A stretch of DNA of 64,000 nucleotides. Source: Massilia antarctica. Lineage in GTDB: Bacteria > Pseudomonadota > Gammaproteobacteria > Burkholderiales > Burkholderiaceae_D. The notes under the pieces were generated by a model. The model saw only the letters and a program-made list of their open reading frames with translations. It was not told the DNA's origin and did no database searches. The stretch lies in contig NZ_CP065053.1 in NCBI RefSeq assembly GCF_015689335.1, positions 2,356,001 through 2,420,000 on the forward strand, read 5' to 3'. Each line of letters begins with the position of its first letter. The first letter of the stretch is position 1. Shown here piece by piece: positions 27,612 to 36,172 of this stretch. A program made the position numbers and the translations under genes.

Positions 27612-28916
27612 TCACCTCACCAGTACCGGTACCAGCGGCCCGGCCGCGCCGCCTGGTGTGCCGCCCGGTGCGCAGGGCGATGCCGCGATCCCGGCCAGGC
27701 CGCGATACTCCATCTTGGCCGAGTCGTTCGGGCCACTGAGCGGATGGAGCATGAACATGCACACGAAGTCAATCACCTGGGCCGCGCCATTGACCACCGG
27801 GACAATCGCCAGGCGCCGGCTGGTGCCGTACTGGCGGTGTTCGCCGGGGGCGCCTGGCGTAGCCAGCTTCTGGAAGCTGTTCAGGCGGTTGCTGTCGCCA
27901 AAGGCGATCAAGGAGCCGGTCTTGATGCTGGTGCCGGCATCGGCCAGCGAGGCCCAGGCGGCGCGCTTGGTGATGTAATTTTGCGCGCTGGCGTGCGAGC
28001 CAGCCGCCGGCGTGCCGGCAAAGGCGTTCTGCGGCACCGCATTCTTCCAGTTGGCGGCGGTATAGGAGTAACCGCTCTGGTCGGGATGGTTCAGGCTTGG
28101 GGAGTCGGTGTTTTTGTAGACCCCGAAGCGGTAGTTCCACGGCCGGTCCACGCTGGTCTGCGCGCCCGGCGTGCCCAGGGTGTCGCCCAGGCGCGTGCTG
28201 CAGCGGCCTCCTTCGGCCAGTTCGGCGGCCGTTTCGCTGGCGCTGGTGCTGCCATCGAGGTTGTACCAGCCCATTTCGCCGGCCGCCGCCTGCGCGCCGC
28301 CCTTGTCGAACACGGTGACCCATTCGCCGACCGCGAAACCGTAATTATTCGATGCCGTGCCGCCCGCCCTGGCCCTGATCGCCACCGGGATCGGGCAGGT
28401 GCTTTGGGCGCTGCCGCGCGTGGAGACCGCGCTGGCCAGTACCGCGCGCGTGGCCGGATTGGCCGTGCCGTTGCCGCTGAAGGCGCCCATGGCGTGCAGC
28501 AGCCACATTCTCACGCCGGTCTGGGTGTGCTGGCACTGCGCATAGCGCGCGCTGGCGGGAGCGCTGGTGGGAATGTAGAGCTGGTCCCGGAAGCTGATGC
28601 CTGTATCAAGCAACTGGCCCCTGCCGTCCCAGTTGGCCGACTGCAGGTTGACCCGGTTCAGGTTGGCCGCGGTGGTGCCGGCGCGGCGCGCCCGCGCCAG
28701 CGCGCTGGCCTGGCCATCGAGTTCCTGGGCGGCGGCCAGGGCGCAACTGTCCATGGCCGTTTGCAGTTCGGTCTTGACGATGAACAGGCGGCCCAGGTCG
28801 AAGGCGATGGCGACGAACCCCAGCAGGAAGAACAGCAGGAAGCAGACCGTCAGGATCACCGCGCCGTGCCGGCGCTGGTGAACCAGGTATCGATTGTGCG
28901 GGATCATGGTTTTCAT
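27612..28916 (-). CDS. tadG: TadG-like pilus protein
   Basis: A 434-residue protein with the TadG layout: a basic leader RRHG, a long N-terminal hydrophobic helix (LTVCFLLFFLLGFVAIAFDL) and a large periplasmic domain. The TadE-like residue +5 is Thr rather than Glu (HG|AVILT), so prepilin-type processing is uncertain. Residues 40-60 have the TadG-like KTELQTAMDSCALAAAQELD. No von Willebrand MIDAS motif is evident to me. It lies between the Flp pilins and the TadE-like genes. Confidence 0.75.
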   Translation of the reverse strand: MKTMIPHNRYLVHQRRHGAVILTVCFLLFFLLGFVAIAFDLGRLFIVKTELQTAMDSCALAAAQELDGQASALARARRAGTTAANLNRVNLQSANWDGRGQLLDTGISFRDQLYIPTSAPASARYAQCQHTQTGVRMWLLHAMGAFSGNGTANPATRAVLASAVSTRGSAQSTCPIPVAIRARAGGTASNNYGFAVGEWVTVFDKGGAQAAAGEMGWYNLDGSTSASETAAELAEGGRCSTRLGDTLGTPGAQTSVDRPWNYRFGVYKNTDSPSLNHPDQSGYSYTAANWKNAVPQNAFAGTPAAGSHASAQNYITKRAAWASLADAGTSIKTGSLIAFGDSNRLNSFQKLATPGAPGEHRQYGTSRRLAIVPVVNGAAQVIDFVCMFMLHPLSGPNDSAKMEYRGLAGIAASPCAPGGTPGGAAGPLVPVLVR

Positions 28917-28963
28917 CCAAAAAATGACGGGCCGCGGGGTGCCGCGGTCCGTCGGCGGGTGGG

Positions 28964-29167
28964 TCAGGCGCAGGTCCCGCCGGTAAGGCAGGCCTCGACG
29001 CGGGCGATGAAGCCGGAGAAGCTGGTGCCGGTCAGGTTGCGCAGCGCGACCACCAGGATGATCGAGACGACCGCGATGATCAGCGCGTATTCGACTACCT
29101 GGGCGCCTTCGTCGTCGCGCAGGAAGGAGCCGATGTTGCGGCGTGCGGTGGTGAGCAGGGCGTTCAT
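28964..29167 (-). CDS. flp: Flp-family type IVb pilin (copy 1)
   Basis: A 67-residue major pilin. The leader ends DDEG|AQVVEYAL, with the Flp hallmark Glu+5/Tyr+6, followed by a hydrophobic helix (IIAVVSIILVVALRNLTG) and a short tail with a Cys pair (EACLTGGTCA). It is one of two tandem copies; the helix region is identical to the second copy. It would be cleaved by CpaA and assembled by TadA/B/C through the CpaC secretin. Confidence 0.93.
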   Translation of the reverse strand: MNALLTTARRNIGSFLRDDEGAQVVEYALIIAVVSIILVVALRNLTGTSFSGFIARVEACLTGGTCA

Positions 29168-29213
29168 GGTATGGACCTTTCAGTTGAGATGGGAACAGGG
29201 AAGCGCTGGTCGA

Positions 29214-29417
29214 TCAGACGCAGGTGCCGCCCATCAGGCAAGTGCCGACACGGGTGATGAAGCCGGAGAAGCTGGTGCCGGTGAGGTTACGCAGCGCCAC
29301 CACCAGGATGATCGAGACGACCGCGATGATCAGCGCGTATTCGACGACCTGGGCGCCTTCGTCGTCGCGGGCGAAGGATTGGACCGACTGGCTTATCGTT
29401 TTCAAAAAAGTGTTCAT
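29214..29417 (-). CDS. Flp-family type IVb pilin (copy 2)
   Basis: A 67-residue paralogue of the neighbouring pilin. ATG 29417 gives MNTFLKTISQSVQSFA, then DDEG|AQVVEYAL and the same helix. Divergence is concentrated in the leader and in the tail (ITRVGTCLMGGTCV). The frame is open to 29453, but the leader length favours 29417. It precedes copy 1 by 46 bp, consistent with a tandem duplication. Confidence 0.92.
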   Translation of the reverse strand: MNTFLKTISQSVQSFARDDEGAQVVEYALIIAVVSIILVVALRNLTGTSFSGFITRVGTCLMGGTCV

Positions 29418-29513
29418 TTGGCGTACCTTTCTGGTGGATGGATGGGCAAACATGCCCGCCCCTGCGGGCGGGGTACTGCGCCGGCGGCGGCCCCGTGGCC
29501 GATGCCGGATGCT

Positions 29514-29795
29514 TCACCGGGCGGCGGGGCCGCCGGCGTTGATGACGGTGATGACCGGCGGCGGCGCCTTGAAGCTGTCCTGATAGCGCAGCATGGCGTC
29601 GTGCGCGGCCTGGCCGTCGATCCCGGCCGCCGGCTCGGACATGGCGCCGGCCCGCGGGTTGATGGTCATGGCGCTGCGTGCCTGGCGCACGGCGTTGCCG
29701 AAGCGGGCGTCGTAGCGGGGCGCCGAGGCGCAGCCGGCCAGCATGGCCAGCATGGGCAGCAGCGGCAGCACGGCGCGGCAAATCGTGGGGTTCAT
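29514..29795 (-). CDS. Small Tad-locus lipoprotein
   Basis: A 93-residue protein with signal peptide and lipobox LAGC (Cys22). Its position, directly after the CpaC secretin gene, is that of the CpaD/RcpB-type outer-membrane pilus lipoprotein, but it is much shorter than CpaD and no domain is recognised. It could act as a small pilotin for the secretin; this is inference from position only. Confidence 0.65.
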   Translation of the reverse strand: MNPTICRAVLPLLPMLAMLAGCASAPRYDARFGNAVRQARSAMTINPRAGAMSEPAAGIDGQAAHDAMLRYQDSFKAPPPVITVINAGGPAAR

Positions 29796-29805
29796 GGCGC
29801 TCTCC

Positions 29806-31308
29806 TTATTTGTTGGTTGCGGGGGCCGTCTTGCTCTCGGTCTCGCCCATGAAAAGCAGGCGGCCGGGGCTGCCCGCCACGTGGTTGTCGGTCGGCGCCG
29901 CCAGCCCCGTGGCCGGTTTGACCAGGCGCGGCGTCACGATGAAAATCAGTTCGGTCTGGTCTTTCTGGAACTCGGTCGAGCGAAACAGCGCGCCGAGCAC
30001 CGGGATGTCGCCCAGGCCGGGAAAACGGGACAGCGTTTCGGTGACGTTGTTGCGGATCAGGCCAGCGATGGCGAAGCTTTGGCCATCGCCCAGCTGTACC
30101 GTGGTGTCGACCCGGCGCGTGGTGATCGATGGCAGCACCGAGGTCACGCCGCCGTTGGTGGTGAAGGGCGAACCGGTCTGGGCCAGTTCCGACACCTCCG
30201 ACACCAGCTTGAGGTTGATGCGGGCTCCGCCCAGTACCGTCGGCGAGAACTTGAGCCCGACCCCGAATTCCTTTTCTTCCAGGGTGACGGTGGTGCCGCC
30301 GCTGTCGCGCGCCTGGGCGACCGGAATGAAGATCTTGCCGCCAGACAGGAAGCTGGCCGACTGGCCGCTGATGGCCATGATGTTCGGTTCGGCCAGCACT
30401 CGCACCAGGCCATCTTTTTTCTGCGCGTCGACGCCGAACAGGGTGGCGCCGCGCGCGCCCGCCGAGAGCCGGGCCGCGGCGGCGGAATTGCCGCCCCTGA
30501 CCGCGGCGTCGGCCACCGCGCCCAGGGCCGCGCCCGAGCCCGGGTGGCTGTACTGGCCGAAGACCGCCGGCGCGCCACCCAGGATGCCCGAGATCACGCG
30601 CGAGCTCAGGCCGTCGGCCGAGGCGAACATGCGGGCGAAATCGATGCCGAACTTGTCGAGCAGGGTCTTGCTGACTTCGGCGATCTTCACTTCCAGCATG
30701 ACTTGCTGGGGCGAGGTCACGCGCAGCAGGTTCAGCACGCGCTTGCCGCCGCCGTAGGCGCCGGCCACGCGCAGCGCTTCGTCGAGCTGGCCCGTGTCGC
30801 GCACCGTGCCGGTCAGCACGATGGCGTTTTCGGCGCTCTTGACGATGATCCCGGTTTCCTCCGGCATCAGCTCGCCCAGCTTGGCTTGCAGGGTGGCCGG
30901 ATCGATCGTCACCACGATGTCGCGCAGGGTGCACACCCCGCTCGCGTCTTGCAGGATCAGGTTGGTGGCGCCGGCTTTTTTCCCGAGCAGGAACAGGTCG
31001 GTCGGGCTGAGCAGCAAAACGTCGACTTCGGCGACGCTGCCCGTGTCGTCCGTTTCGGCGGCGGCAGGGGGCGCCGCCGGAGCCGTCTGTTTGGTGTCGC
31101 GCTGGCCGCTGGCCACGATGCGGATCGCGGGGGCCGCCAGTGGAATCACCGACGATTTACCGAGCATGACCTGCGCTACCGGTGCGATGACCACCGACTT
31201 GCAATGCTTCGTGCCCGTTGCGCCCGGCGCTGCCCTTGCGCAGGCCGGCGCGGCAACCATGCCTGCCGTGGCGACACTCAGGGCCGCGATGCGAATGTGC
31301 TTGTTCAT
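29806..31308 (-). CDS. cpaC: Tad pilus secretin CpaC/RcpA
   Basis: A 500-residue outer-membrane secretin of the Flp pilus. The signal peptide ends near ACARAAP. An N-terminal domain includes LFLLGKKAGATNLIL, a BON-like section lies near 160-185 (IVLTGTVRDTGQLDEAL), and the secretin domain includes LRVTSPQQVMLEVKIAEVSK near 195-214. The C-terminal signature has VQLGDGQSFAIAGLIRNNV and GLGDIPVLGALFRSTEFQKD. It starts 21 bp after cpaB. Confidence 0.94.
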   Translation of the reverse strand: MNKHIRIAALSVATAGMVAAPACARAAPGATGTKHCKSVVIAPVAQVMLGKSSVIPLAAPAIRIVASGQRDTKQTAPAAPPAAAETDDTGSVAEVDVLLLSPTDLFLLGKKAGATNLILQDASGVCTLRDIVVTIDPATLQAKLGELMPEETGIIVKSAENAIVLTGTVRDTGQLDEALRVAGAYGGGKRVLNLLRVTSPQQVMLEVKIAEVSKTLLDKFGIDFARMFASADGLSSRVISGILGGAPAVFGQYSHPGSGAALGAVADAAVRGGNSAAAARLSAGARGATLFGVDAQKKDGLVRVLAEPNIMAISGQSASFLSGGKIFIPVAQARDSGGTTVTLEEKEFGVGLKFSPTVLGGARINLKLVSEVSELAQTGSPFTTNGGVTSVLPSITTRRVDTTVQLGDGQSFAIAGLIRNNVTETLSRFPGLGDIPVLGALFRSTEFQKDQTELIFIVTPRLVKPATGLAAPTDNHVAGSPGRLLFMGETESKTAPATNK

Positions 31309-31329
31309 GATGGAAGGCTCCGTGGCTAT

Positions 31330-32172
31330 TCAAAAGCAGTTCACTGCCAGCACGCCGTGCTGGATCACTTCCACGCAATGGGTGCGGCTGGCCAGTTGCG
31401 CGGCTGCGGCGTGGGCCGGGCGCGGCTTGCGCAGCGCTGCCGGGGCGGCCGGAGGCAGCGGCGCTTTCTTGTCGCCGAACAGCTCGTCCTTGGTGAAGCC
31501 GGCGCTGGCCACGGTTTTCTGGTCGACCTGGTTGCGCAGCACCAGCGACAGGGTGCCGACGCTGCGCGCCAGGTCGAGCTTTTCGGAATCTTCCAGCGAC
31601 AGTTCCAGGGTCACGGCGCTGACGACCTTGGGCTTGGTGTCGTCGCGACCGGCTTCCTGCGCCACCGCCAGCACCAGCACCCGTTCGAGGACCGTCTTGC
31701 TGATCTGCTTGCCTTCCTGGTTGCCCGATTTTTCCTGCTGCGCATTGACCATCACGTCGACGTAGTTGCCGGGCAGGGCGAAGCCGGCCACCCCCACCAC
31801 ATCGTTGACCCTTACCGTCATGGCGCGCTTGCCTTCGGCGATGACGGCCGACAAGCCGCCCTGGGTGCCCTGCGGCGCCAGCTTGCCGTCGAGCATGGGT
31901 TCACCGCGCAGGATGCCGACTTTGGCGATGCGGTCCTGCAGCTCGCCGGCGCTCTTGAACGCGCCCGGCGGGGTGGCGCCGGCCGGCCAGTCGAGGTTCG
32001 ACAGCATTTCGGCGTTGATCTTGCTGCCGGGTTCGATGTCGACGGCCGCCACCACCACCTTGTTCGTGCTGGCGCCGCCCTGGCGCGATACCCATCCTGC
32101 CGCGTAGACGGCCGCCGCCAGTCCGATGACGAGGGCGAACGCGATCAGCCCGAGTGCCTTGAGGTTTTTCAT
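31330..32172 (-). CDS. cpaB: Pilus assembly protein CpaB/RcpC
   Basis: A 280-residue periplasmic protein with one N-terminal membrane helix (LGLIAFALVIGLAAAVYAAG). A SAF domain follows (VVVAAVDIEPGSKINAEML, residues about 39-57), then an RcpC domain with RVNDVVGVAGFALPGNYVDV. It is thought to support the CpaC secretin channel. It has a Pro/Ala-rich tail and a final pair of Cys residues. Part of the minus-strand pilus operon. Confidence 0.92.
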   Translation of the reverse strand: MKNLKALGLIAFALVIGLAAAVYAAGWVSRQGGASTNKVVVAAVDIEPGSKINAEMLSNLDWPAGATPPGAFKSAGELQDRIAKVGILRGEPMLDGKLAPQGTQGGLSAVIAEGKRAMTVRVNDVVGVAGFALPGNYVDVMVNAQQEKSGNQEGKQISKTVLERVLVLAVAQEAGRDDTKPKVVSAVTLELSLEDSEKLDLARSVGTLSLVLRNQVDQKTVASAGFTKDELFGDKKAPLPPAAPAALRKPRPAHAAAAQLASRTHCVEVIQHGVLAVNCF

Positions 32173-32190
32173 GGTGATTTCTTTCTGAGG

Positions 32191-32775
32191 TCAGACGAGG
32201 TTGAATTGCTGGGCCACCAAATAGACCGTGGTGCCGAGCGCGATGCTGATGCCGTAGGCGAGCTTGCCTACCGACGGCATGCTGTCCGGCGCCAGTTGCG
32301 GCTTGCCGCAGGCAACGGCAGACCACAGCATGCCGCGCATGGCGCCGCCGGCGTTGGCCAGCATCCGTCCCATCACCCGCTTGCGCAAGCCGAAGACGAG
32401 GGCGGCGATGCCGCCCGTGATCACGCAAAACAGCAGGGCGTACAGTGTGGCATCGACGCCGAGGAAGGCGCCGACCATGGCCATCAGCTTGACGTCGCCG
32501 GCGCCCATGGTGCCGAGCGCATACATCGGCAGCATCGCGCCGAAACCGAGCAGCATGCCGGCCGGCGCCCAGGTCCAGCCGGCGTGCCAATAGGGCGGCA
32601 CGACGGTGTTGTAGACCAGCGCGAACAGGATGCCGCCGCCGGTGATCAGGTTGGGAATGCGGAAGGTGCGGTAGTCGCACACGGCGGCGGCCGCCAGCAG
32701 GGCCAGCAGCACGCCGGTGCGCGGGCTGGTGACCAGCATGCCGAGCAGTGTAAAGAAGGAAGCTGTTTCGTCCAT
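32191..32775 (-). CDS. cpaA: Prepilin peptidase CpaA/TadV
   Basis: Aspartyl inner-membrane protease that cleaves Flp and TadE-type prepilins. The 194 residues start at ATG 32775 (MDETASFFTLLGM). The catalytic aspartates are visible in AAVCDYRTFRIPN and in the GxGD motif TMGAGDVKLMAMVG. About six hydrophobic segments are present. The frame is open upstream to 33048, but that part has no family character. It is the first gene of the pilus operon as read on the minus strand. Confidence 0.92.
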   Translation of the reverse strand: MDETASFFTLLGMLVTSPRTGVLLALLAAAAVCDYRTFRIPNLITGGGILFALVYNTVVPPYWHAGWTWAPAGMLLGFGAMLPMYALGTMGAGDVKLMAMVGAFLGVDATLYALLFCVITGGIAALVFGLRKRVMGRMLANAGGAMRGMLWSAVACGKPQLAPDSMPSVGKLAYGISIALGTTVYLVAQQFNLV

Positions 32776-33102
32776 GATGACTCGCCGTGGATGTTGGGGG
32801 AGCGGTCCCGCAAGGCCTGGCGCCGTTTGGGTGATCGATGGAGTGAGTATATTTAGCCGGGTTCGGCTGCGAATCGGCCGGATGTCCTTTCCGGATGGGA
32901 CGGCGCTCCTGATTTCGGCAGGCTGCGGATGGGGCGCGCGTACCAGGCGGGGGCCGGGCGGCGTAGTACAAATGTCCTGCGTCTGTTCCGATCCAGGGGC
33001 TGCGGCCTGGCGTGCAACATGGCAAACGTCGCATGGCGCCAAGCGCACAAGCGGTCAGCGGCATCGGGCACGCTGACACCAGTTTTTGATTGGAGACAAG
33101 TA
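32776..33102. other. Divergent intergenic region, Tad operon and beta-lactamase
   Basis: A 327-bp region that must hold the promoters for cpaA (leftward) and the B3 lactamase gene (rightward). A TATACT hexamer on the minus strand (32851-32846) could be a -10 for the pilus operon, but no good -35 matches it. For the rightward gene only the ribosome site GGAG (33092-33095) is clear. Confidence 0.4.
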
Positions 33103-34005
33103 ATGGCAATCTTGCGCAGGCTGGCACTCGCCCTGGCGATCGCGGCAACCGGAATGACGGCGGCGCAGGCCGGAGCCGGGGACGAGGACGTCAAGTGCGC
33201 CATGTGCGCGGAATGGAACCAGCCGCAGCAGCCGTTCCAGATCGTCGGCAACACGTATTACGTCGGCCCGCGCGGCCTGTCGGCGGTGCTGGTGACCGGC
33301 GACCAGGGCCATATCCTGCTCGACGGCGCGCTACCGCAGTCGGCGCCCCTGATCATCCGCAACATCGAAGCGCTCGGTTTTCGCATCGAGGATGTGAAGT
33401 TGATCGTCAACTCCCACGCCCATGACGACCATGCGGGCGGCATTGCTCGATTGCAGCGCGCCAGTGGCGCCACGGTGGCCGCCAGCGCGCTGGCGGCGCG
33501 GGCCCTGCGCGCCGGCCTGGTCGGGCCGGACGATCCCCAGTACAAGGCCGACGGCCCGGACCGCTTTCCCAGGGTGGCGCAGGTCACCGAGGTGGCCAAT
33601 GGCGCGATCCTGCGCGTGGGCGCGCTGGCCGTCACCGCCCACCTCACGCCCGGCCACACCACGGGCGGCACCACCTGGTCGTGGCAATCGTGCGAAAACA
33701 GGAGCTGCTTCGACGTCGTGTACGCCGACAGCCTCAATCCGATGTCGCAGGATGGCTTCCGCTTTTTGGGCAGCGCCACCGCGCCCGACCATTCGGCCTC
33801 GTTCCAGGCCAGCATCGACAAGGTCGCGGCACTCAGGTGCGACGTGATGATCCCGGTGCATCCGGGCTTCGCGGACCTGGTGGAAAAGCAGGCGGCCCGC
33901 ACCCCCGGCAACAACCCCTTCATCGACCCGGGCGCGTGCCGCAGGTACGCGGCCGATGCCCATGCAAGGCTGGCCGAACGCCTCCAGCGCGAAGCGGCGC
34001 AATGA
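33103..34005 (+). CDS. Subclass B3 metallo-beta-lactamase
   Basis: A 300-residue periplasmic zinc hydrolase. The signal peptide is MAILRRLALALAIAATGMTA. The metal motif NSHAHDDHAGG supplies His105, His107, Asp109 and His110; LTPGHTTGGTTWSW supplies His185; and IPVHPG supplies His253. The B3-type TTGGTTWSW segment and the C-terminal FIDPGACRRYAADA are typical. ATG 33103 has GGAG seven bases upstream. Chromosomal B3 enzymes are known in Massilia and Janthinobacterium. The expected activity is hydrolysis of penicillins, cephalosporins and carbapenems; actual spectrum and expression are not visible. It is followed at ten bases by a small membrane protein. Confidence 0.93.
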   Translation: MAILRRLALALAIAATGMTAAQAGAGDEDVKCAMCAEWNQPQQPFQIVGNTYYVGPRGLSAVLVTGDQGHILLDGALPQSAPLIIRNIEALGFRIEDVKLIVNSHAHDDHAGGIARLQRASGATVAASALAARALRAGLVGPDDPQYKADGPDRFPRVAQVTEVANGAILRVGALAVTAHLTPGHTTGGTTWSWQSCENRSCFDVVYADSLNPMSQDGFRFLGSATAPDHSASFQASIDKVAALRCDVMIPVHPGFADLVEKQAARTPGNNPFIDPGACRRYAADAHARLAERLQREAAQ

Positions 34006-34015
34006 GGCGCCTGCC

Positions 34016-34303
34016 GTGATTGCGCGCATCGTTTTCATCGCGCTCCATGTGCTGCTTGTCGCCGGCGTGACCTTTGCCTGTGCCGGCAGCACAGGCGGAT
34101 CGTCGCGGATGCGCGTGCTGCTGATCGTTCCCGCGCTGCTCAGTCTGGTGCCGCTACCGTTTGCGGTGTGGGCGGACGTGAAGGGGCGTGCCAACACAGC
34201 GAGGACCTTGCTGCTCAGCGTCATGCTGTCCTTGCCCGTCAGCATCGTCCTGTTGCTGTTGCTGTTGCTCTTCAATCGCCTCGGCAATGCTGGATGGCAT
34301 TGA
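34016..34303 (+). CDS. Small membrane protein of unknown function
   Basis: A 95-residue protein from GTG 34016 with three predicted membrane segments (IVFIALHVLLVAGVTFACA; VLLIVPALLSLVPLPFAVWA; LSVMLSLPVSIVLLLLLLL). It begins ten bases after the beta-lactamase stop and is probably co-transcribed with it. No family is recognised. The start is uncertain: an in-frame ATG at 33956 would overlap the lactamase gene. Confidence 0.55.
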   Translation: MIARIVFIALHVLLVAGVTFACAGSTGGSSRMRVLLIVPALLSLVPLPFAVWADVKGRANTARTLLLSVMLSLPVSIVLLLLLLLFNRLGNAGWH

Positions 34304-34411
34304 AGCGAGTTCACGCCGCGGGCATGGTCGCGCTTCCTCCGCCGCTCCGCGCACAACGCTACATGGATAGTCCGCCCGAGGCTGGGACGGCGCTGCCGCA
34401 AGCGAGCGCCG

Positions 34412-35344
34412 TCATGCATCCATGGGCGCCGGCGCGCGGGAGCGGGCTGCCAGCAGGAAATCCACAAACGAGCGCACTTTCAGGGACAAGTGCCGGCCGT
34501 GAGGATACATCACGGAGAACGGGCGCGAGCAGCCTGCGTGCGCGGACAAGACTTCGACCAAGGTCCCCTTGCGCAGATCTTCTTCGATCGTAAATCGATA
34601 TGCCTGGAACAGGCCGGCGCCGCTGCGCGCCAATGTCACCCCGGCGAGTATGTCTTCGTACAAGCAATAATTACCGGCCGCCGCCACCTCGATGAGCTTT
34701 CCTTTTTCCCTAAACAGCCAGGGAATCGGGCGGCCGGTACTGGGCAACACAAAATTAATGCAATCGTGCTGCGCGAGGGAGGCGATTGAACCGGGCACGC
34801 CGGCCCGGGCGAGATAGCCGGGCGCGGCCACGACGACCAGCTCCGCATCTTCCAGTTTGCGGGCGACAAAGCTCGAATCGGCAGGTTCGCGCGCACGGAT
34901 CGCGAGGTCATAACCTTCATCGACAAAATCGATATTGCGGTTGCTGACATGAACATCGACCCGCACATCCGGATACAGTGCGCGAAATGCCGGCAGCAGC
35001 GGAAGCACACGATGGTGGCCGTAGGTTGTCGGGACGCTGATCCGCAGCACGCCGGAAGGCATCCCTTGCAGGCCGGTCAGCGCGCGTTCCGCATCGATCA
35101 GCTGGGTGAGCGCCTGCCGGCATTGCTCGAAATAGCGGCGCCCGTCTTCCGTCAAGCTCACTTGGCGCGTGGTGCGCACGAACAGCCTTGCGCCCAGCCG
35201 CGCCTCGAGCCGCGACACCGAGCGGCTCACGGCCGCCGGTGTGACGCCAACCGCCTTGGCGGCGGCGGTGAAACTGCCATTTTCGGCAGCGGCGCAGAAC
35301 AGCTCGATGCTGCCTACCAGGACATCGTCGAAATGGCGTCTCAT
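34412..35344 (-). CDS. LysR-family transcriptional regulator
   Basis: A 310-residue regulator with a winged helix-turn-helix at residues about 15-75 (FTAAAKAVGVTPAAVSRSVS) and a LysR substrate-binding domain (LRISVPTTYGHHRVLPLLPAF onward). It is divergent from a glutathione transferase/nitronate monooxygenase pair, the usual arrangement for control of the divergent genes and of itself. The inducer is unknown. Two inverted repeats in the intergenic region are candidate binding sites. Confidence 0.92.
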   Translation of the reverse strand: MRRHFDDVLVGSIELFCAAAENGSFTAAAKAVGVTPAAVSRSVSRLEARLGARLFVRTTRQVSLTEDGRRYFEQCRQALTQLIDAERALTGLQGMPSGVLRISVPTTYGHHRVLPLLPAFRALYPDVRVDVHVSNRNIDFVDEGYDLAIRAREPADSSFVARKLEDAELVVVAAPGYLARAGVPGSIASLAQHDCINFVLPSTGRPIPWLFREKGKLIEVAAAGNYCLYEDILAGVTLARSGAGLFQAYRFTIEEDLRKGTLVEVLSAHAGCSRPFSVMYPHGRHLSLKVRSFVDFLLAARSRAPAPMDA

Positions 35345-35375
35345 TTGGCTGCCTTATTTATTACGCGATGTATCA

Positions 35376-35402
35376 GATAAATTTCATGGATGTGGATTTA
35401 TC
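35376..35402. promoter_or_regulatory. Inverted repeat near the lysR start
   Basis: GATAAAT (35376-35382) and ATTTATC (35396-35402) form perfect 7-bp arms around a 13-base spacer, 32 bp upstream of the lysR start codon. It could serve autoregulation of the LysR protein. Confidence 0.4.
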
Positions 35403-35432
35403 CCCGAAAAGAACATCAATAGACTACACCAT

Positions 35433-35448
35433 ATTGCAGTCACGCAAT
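35433..35448. promoter_or_regulatory. LysR-type operator candidate upstream of gst
   Basis: ATTGC-N6-GCAAT is a perfect 5-bp dyad with the T-N11-A character of LysR boxes, located 55 bp upstream of the glutathione transferase start. Position and symmetry fit an activator site. Confidence 0.45.
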
Positions 35449-35503
35449 CAGCCGCTGTCGGCGCCAGCCGGCACCCTGCCACGATCCTTACCGGAGAACG
35501 CCC

Positions 35504-36169
35504 ATGAAACTCTATTATTCGCCCGGCGCCTGCTCGCTCGCGCCACACATCTTGCTGTGCGAAGCAAAACTGCCGCACACGCTCATCAAGGTCGACACCG
35601 GCACCCACCTCACTGAAGACGGCATCGACTTTTACACCATCAATCCGAAAGGCTGTGTGCCGGTTCTCGAACTCGACGACGGCCAGCGGCTCTCCGAGGG
35701 ACCCATCATTGCGCAATTCATTGCAGACCATGCTCGCCGCGACGACTTGATGCCCGGCGCCGGATCGATGGCGCGCTATCGGGTGATGGAGTGGCAAAAC
35801 TACATCACGTCCGAACTGCACAAGTCCTTCAGTCCGCTGTTCAATCCGGCATTGAACGCAGCGGCCAAGGCAGTCTTCGCCGCCATCCTGAGCGAGAAAT
35901 TCGCCTGGGTATCGCGCCAATTGCGCGGCAAGTCGTATCTGACCGGTGACAGCTTCAGCGCTGCCGATGCCTACCTCTTCACGGTCGCCGGCTGGGCCAA
36001 CCATGTCGGTCTCGATTTGTCGGACCAGGACGCCGACGTGTTTGGGCCTTTGCAGGCCTTCCTCGCACGCGTGGCTGCGCGCGCGGCCGTGCAGGAAGCG
36101 ATGAAGGCAGAAGGTTTGCCGGCAGCAGAACGAAGCAAACCGTGCGCGGCTCAACATCGGGAATGTTGA
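35504..36169 (+). CDS. Beta-class glutathione S-transferase
   Basis: A 221-residue cytosolic transferase. The thioredoxin-like N-terminal domain starts MKLYYSPGACSLAPHILLCE, with Cys10 in the beta-class active-site position. PKGCVPVLELDDG and the SEGPIIAQFIAD segment bind glutathione. The helical C-terminal domain contains LTGDSFSAADAYLFTVAGWA. GGAG (35493-35496) precedes ATG 35504. It lies three bases before the nitronate monooxygenase gene, so both probably act in detoxification under the divergent LysR regulator. Confidence 0.92.
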   Translation: MKLYYSPGACSLAPHILLCEAKLPHTLIKVDTGTHLTEDGIDFYTINPKGCVPVLELDDGQRLSEGPIIAQFIADHARRDDLMPGAGSMARYRVMEWQNYITSELHKSFSPLFNPALNAAAKAVFAAILSEKFAWVSRQLRGKSYLTGDSFSAADAYLFTVAGWANHVGLDLSDQDADVFGPLQAFLARVAARAAVQEAMKAEGLPAAERSKPCAAQHREC

Positions 36170-36172
36170 ATC

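Noticed and set aside
27438..29852. An 804-codon plus-strand open frame
   Set aside because: It is antisense to the TadG-like gene and both pilins; no motif is present.
29743..32856. A 1037-codon plus-strand open frame
   Set aside because: It is antisense to cpaC, cpaB and cpaA, which have clear family motifs; the composition is typical of a shadow frame.
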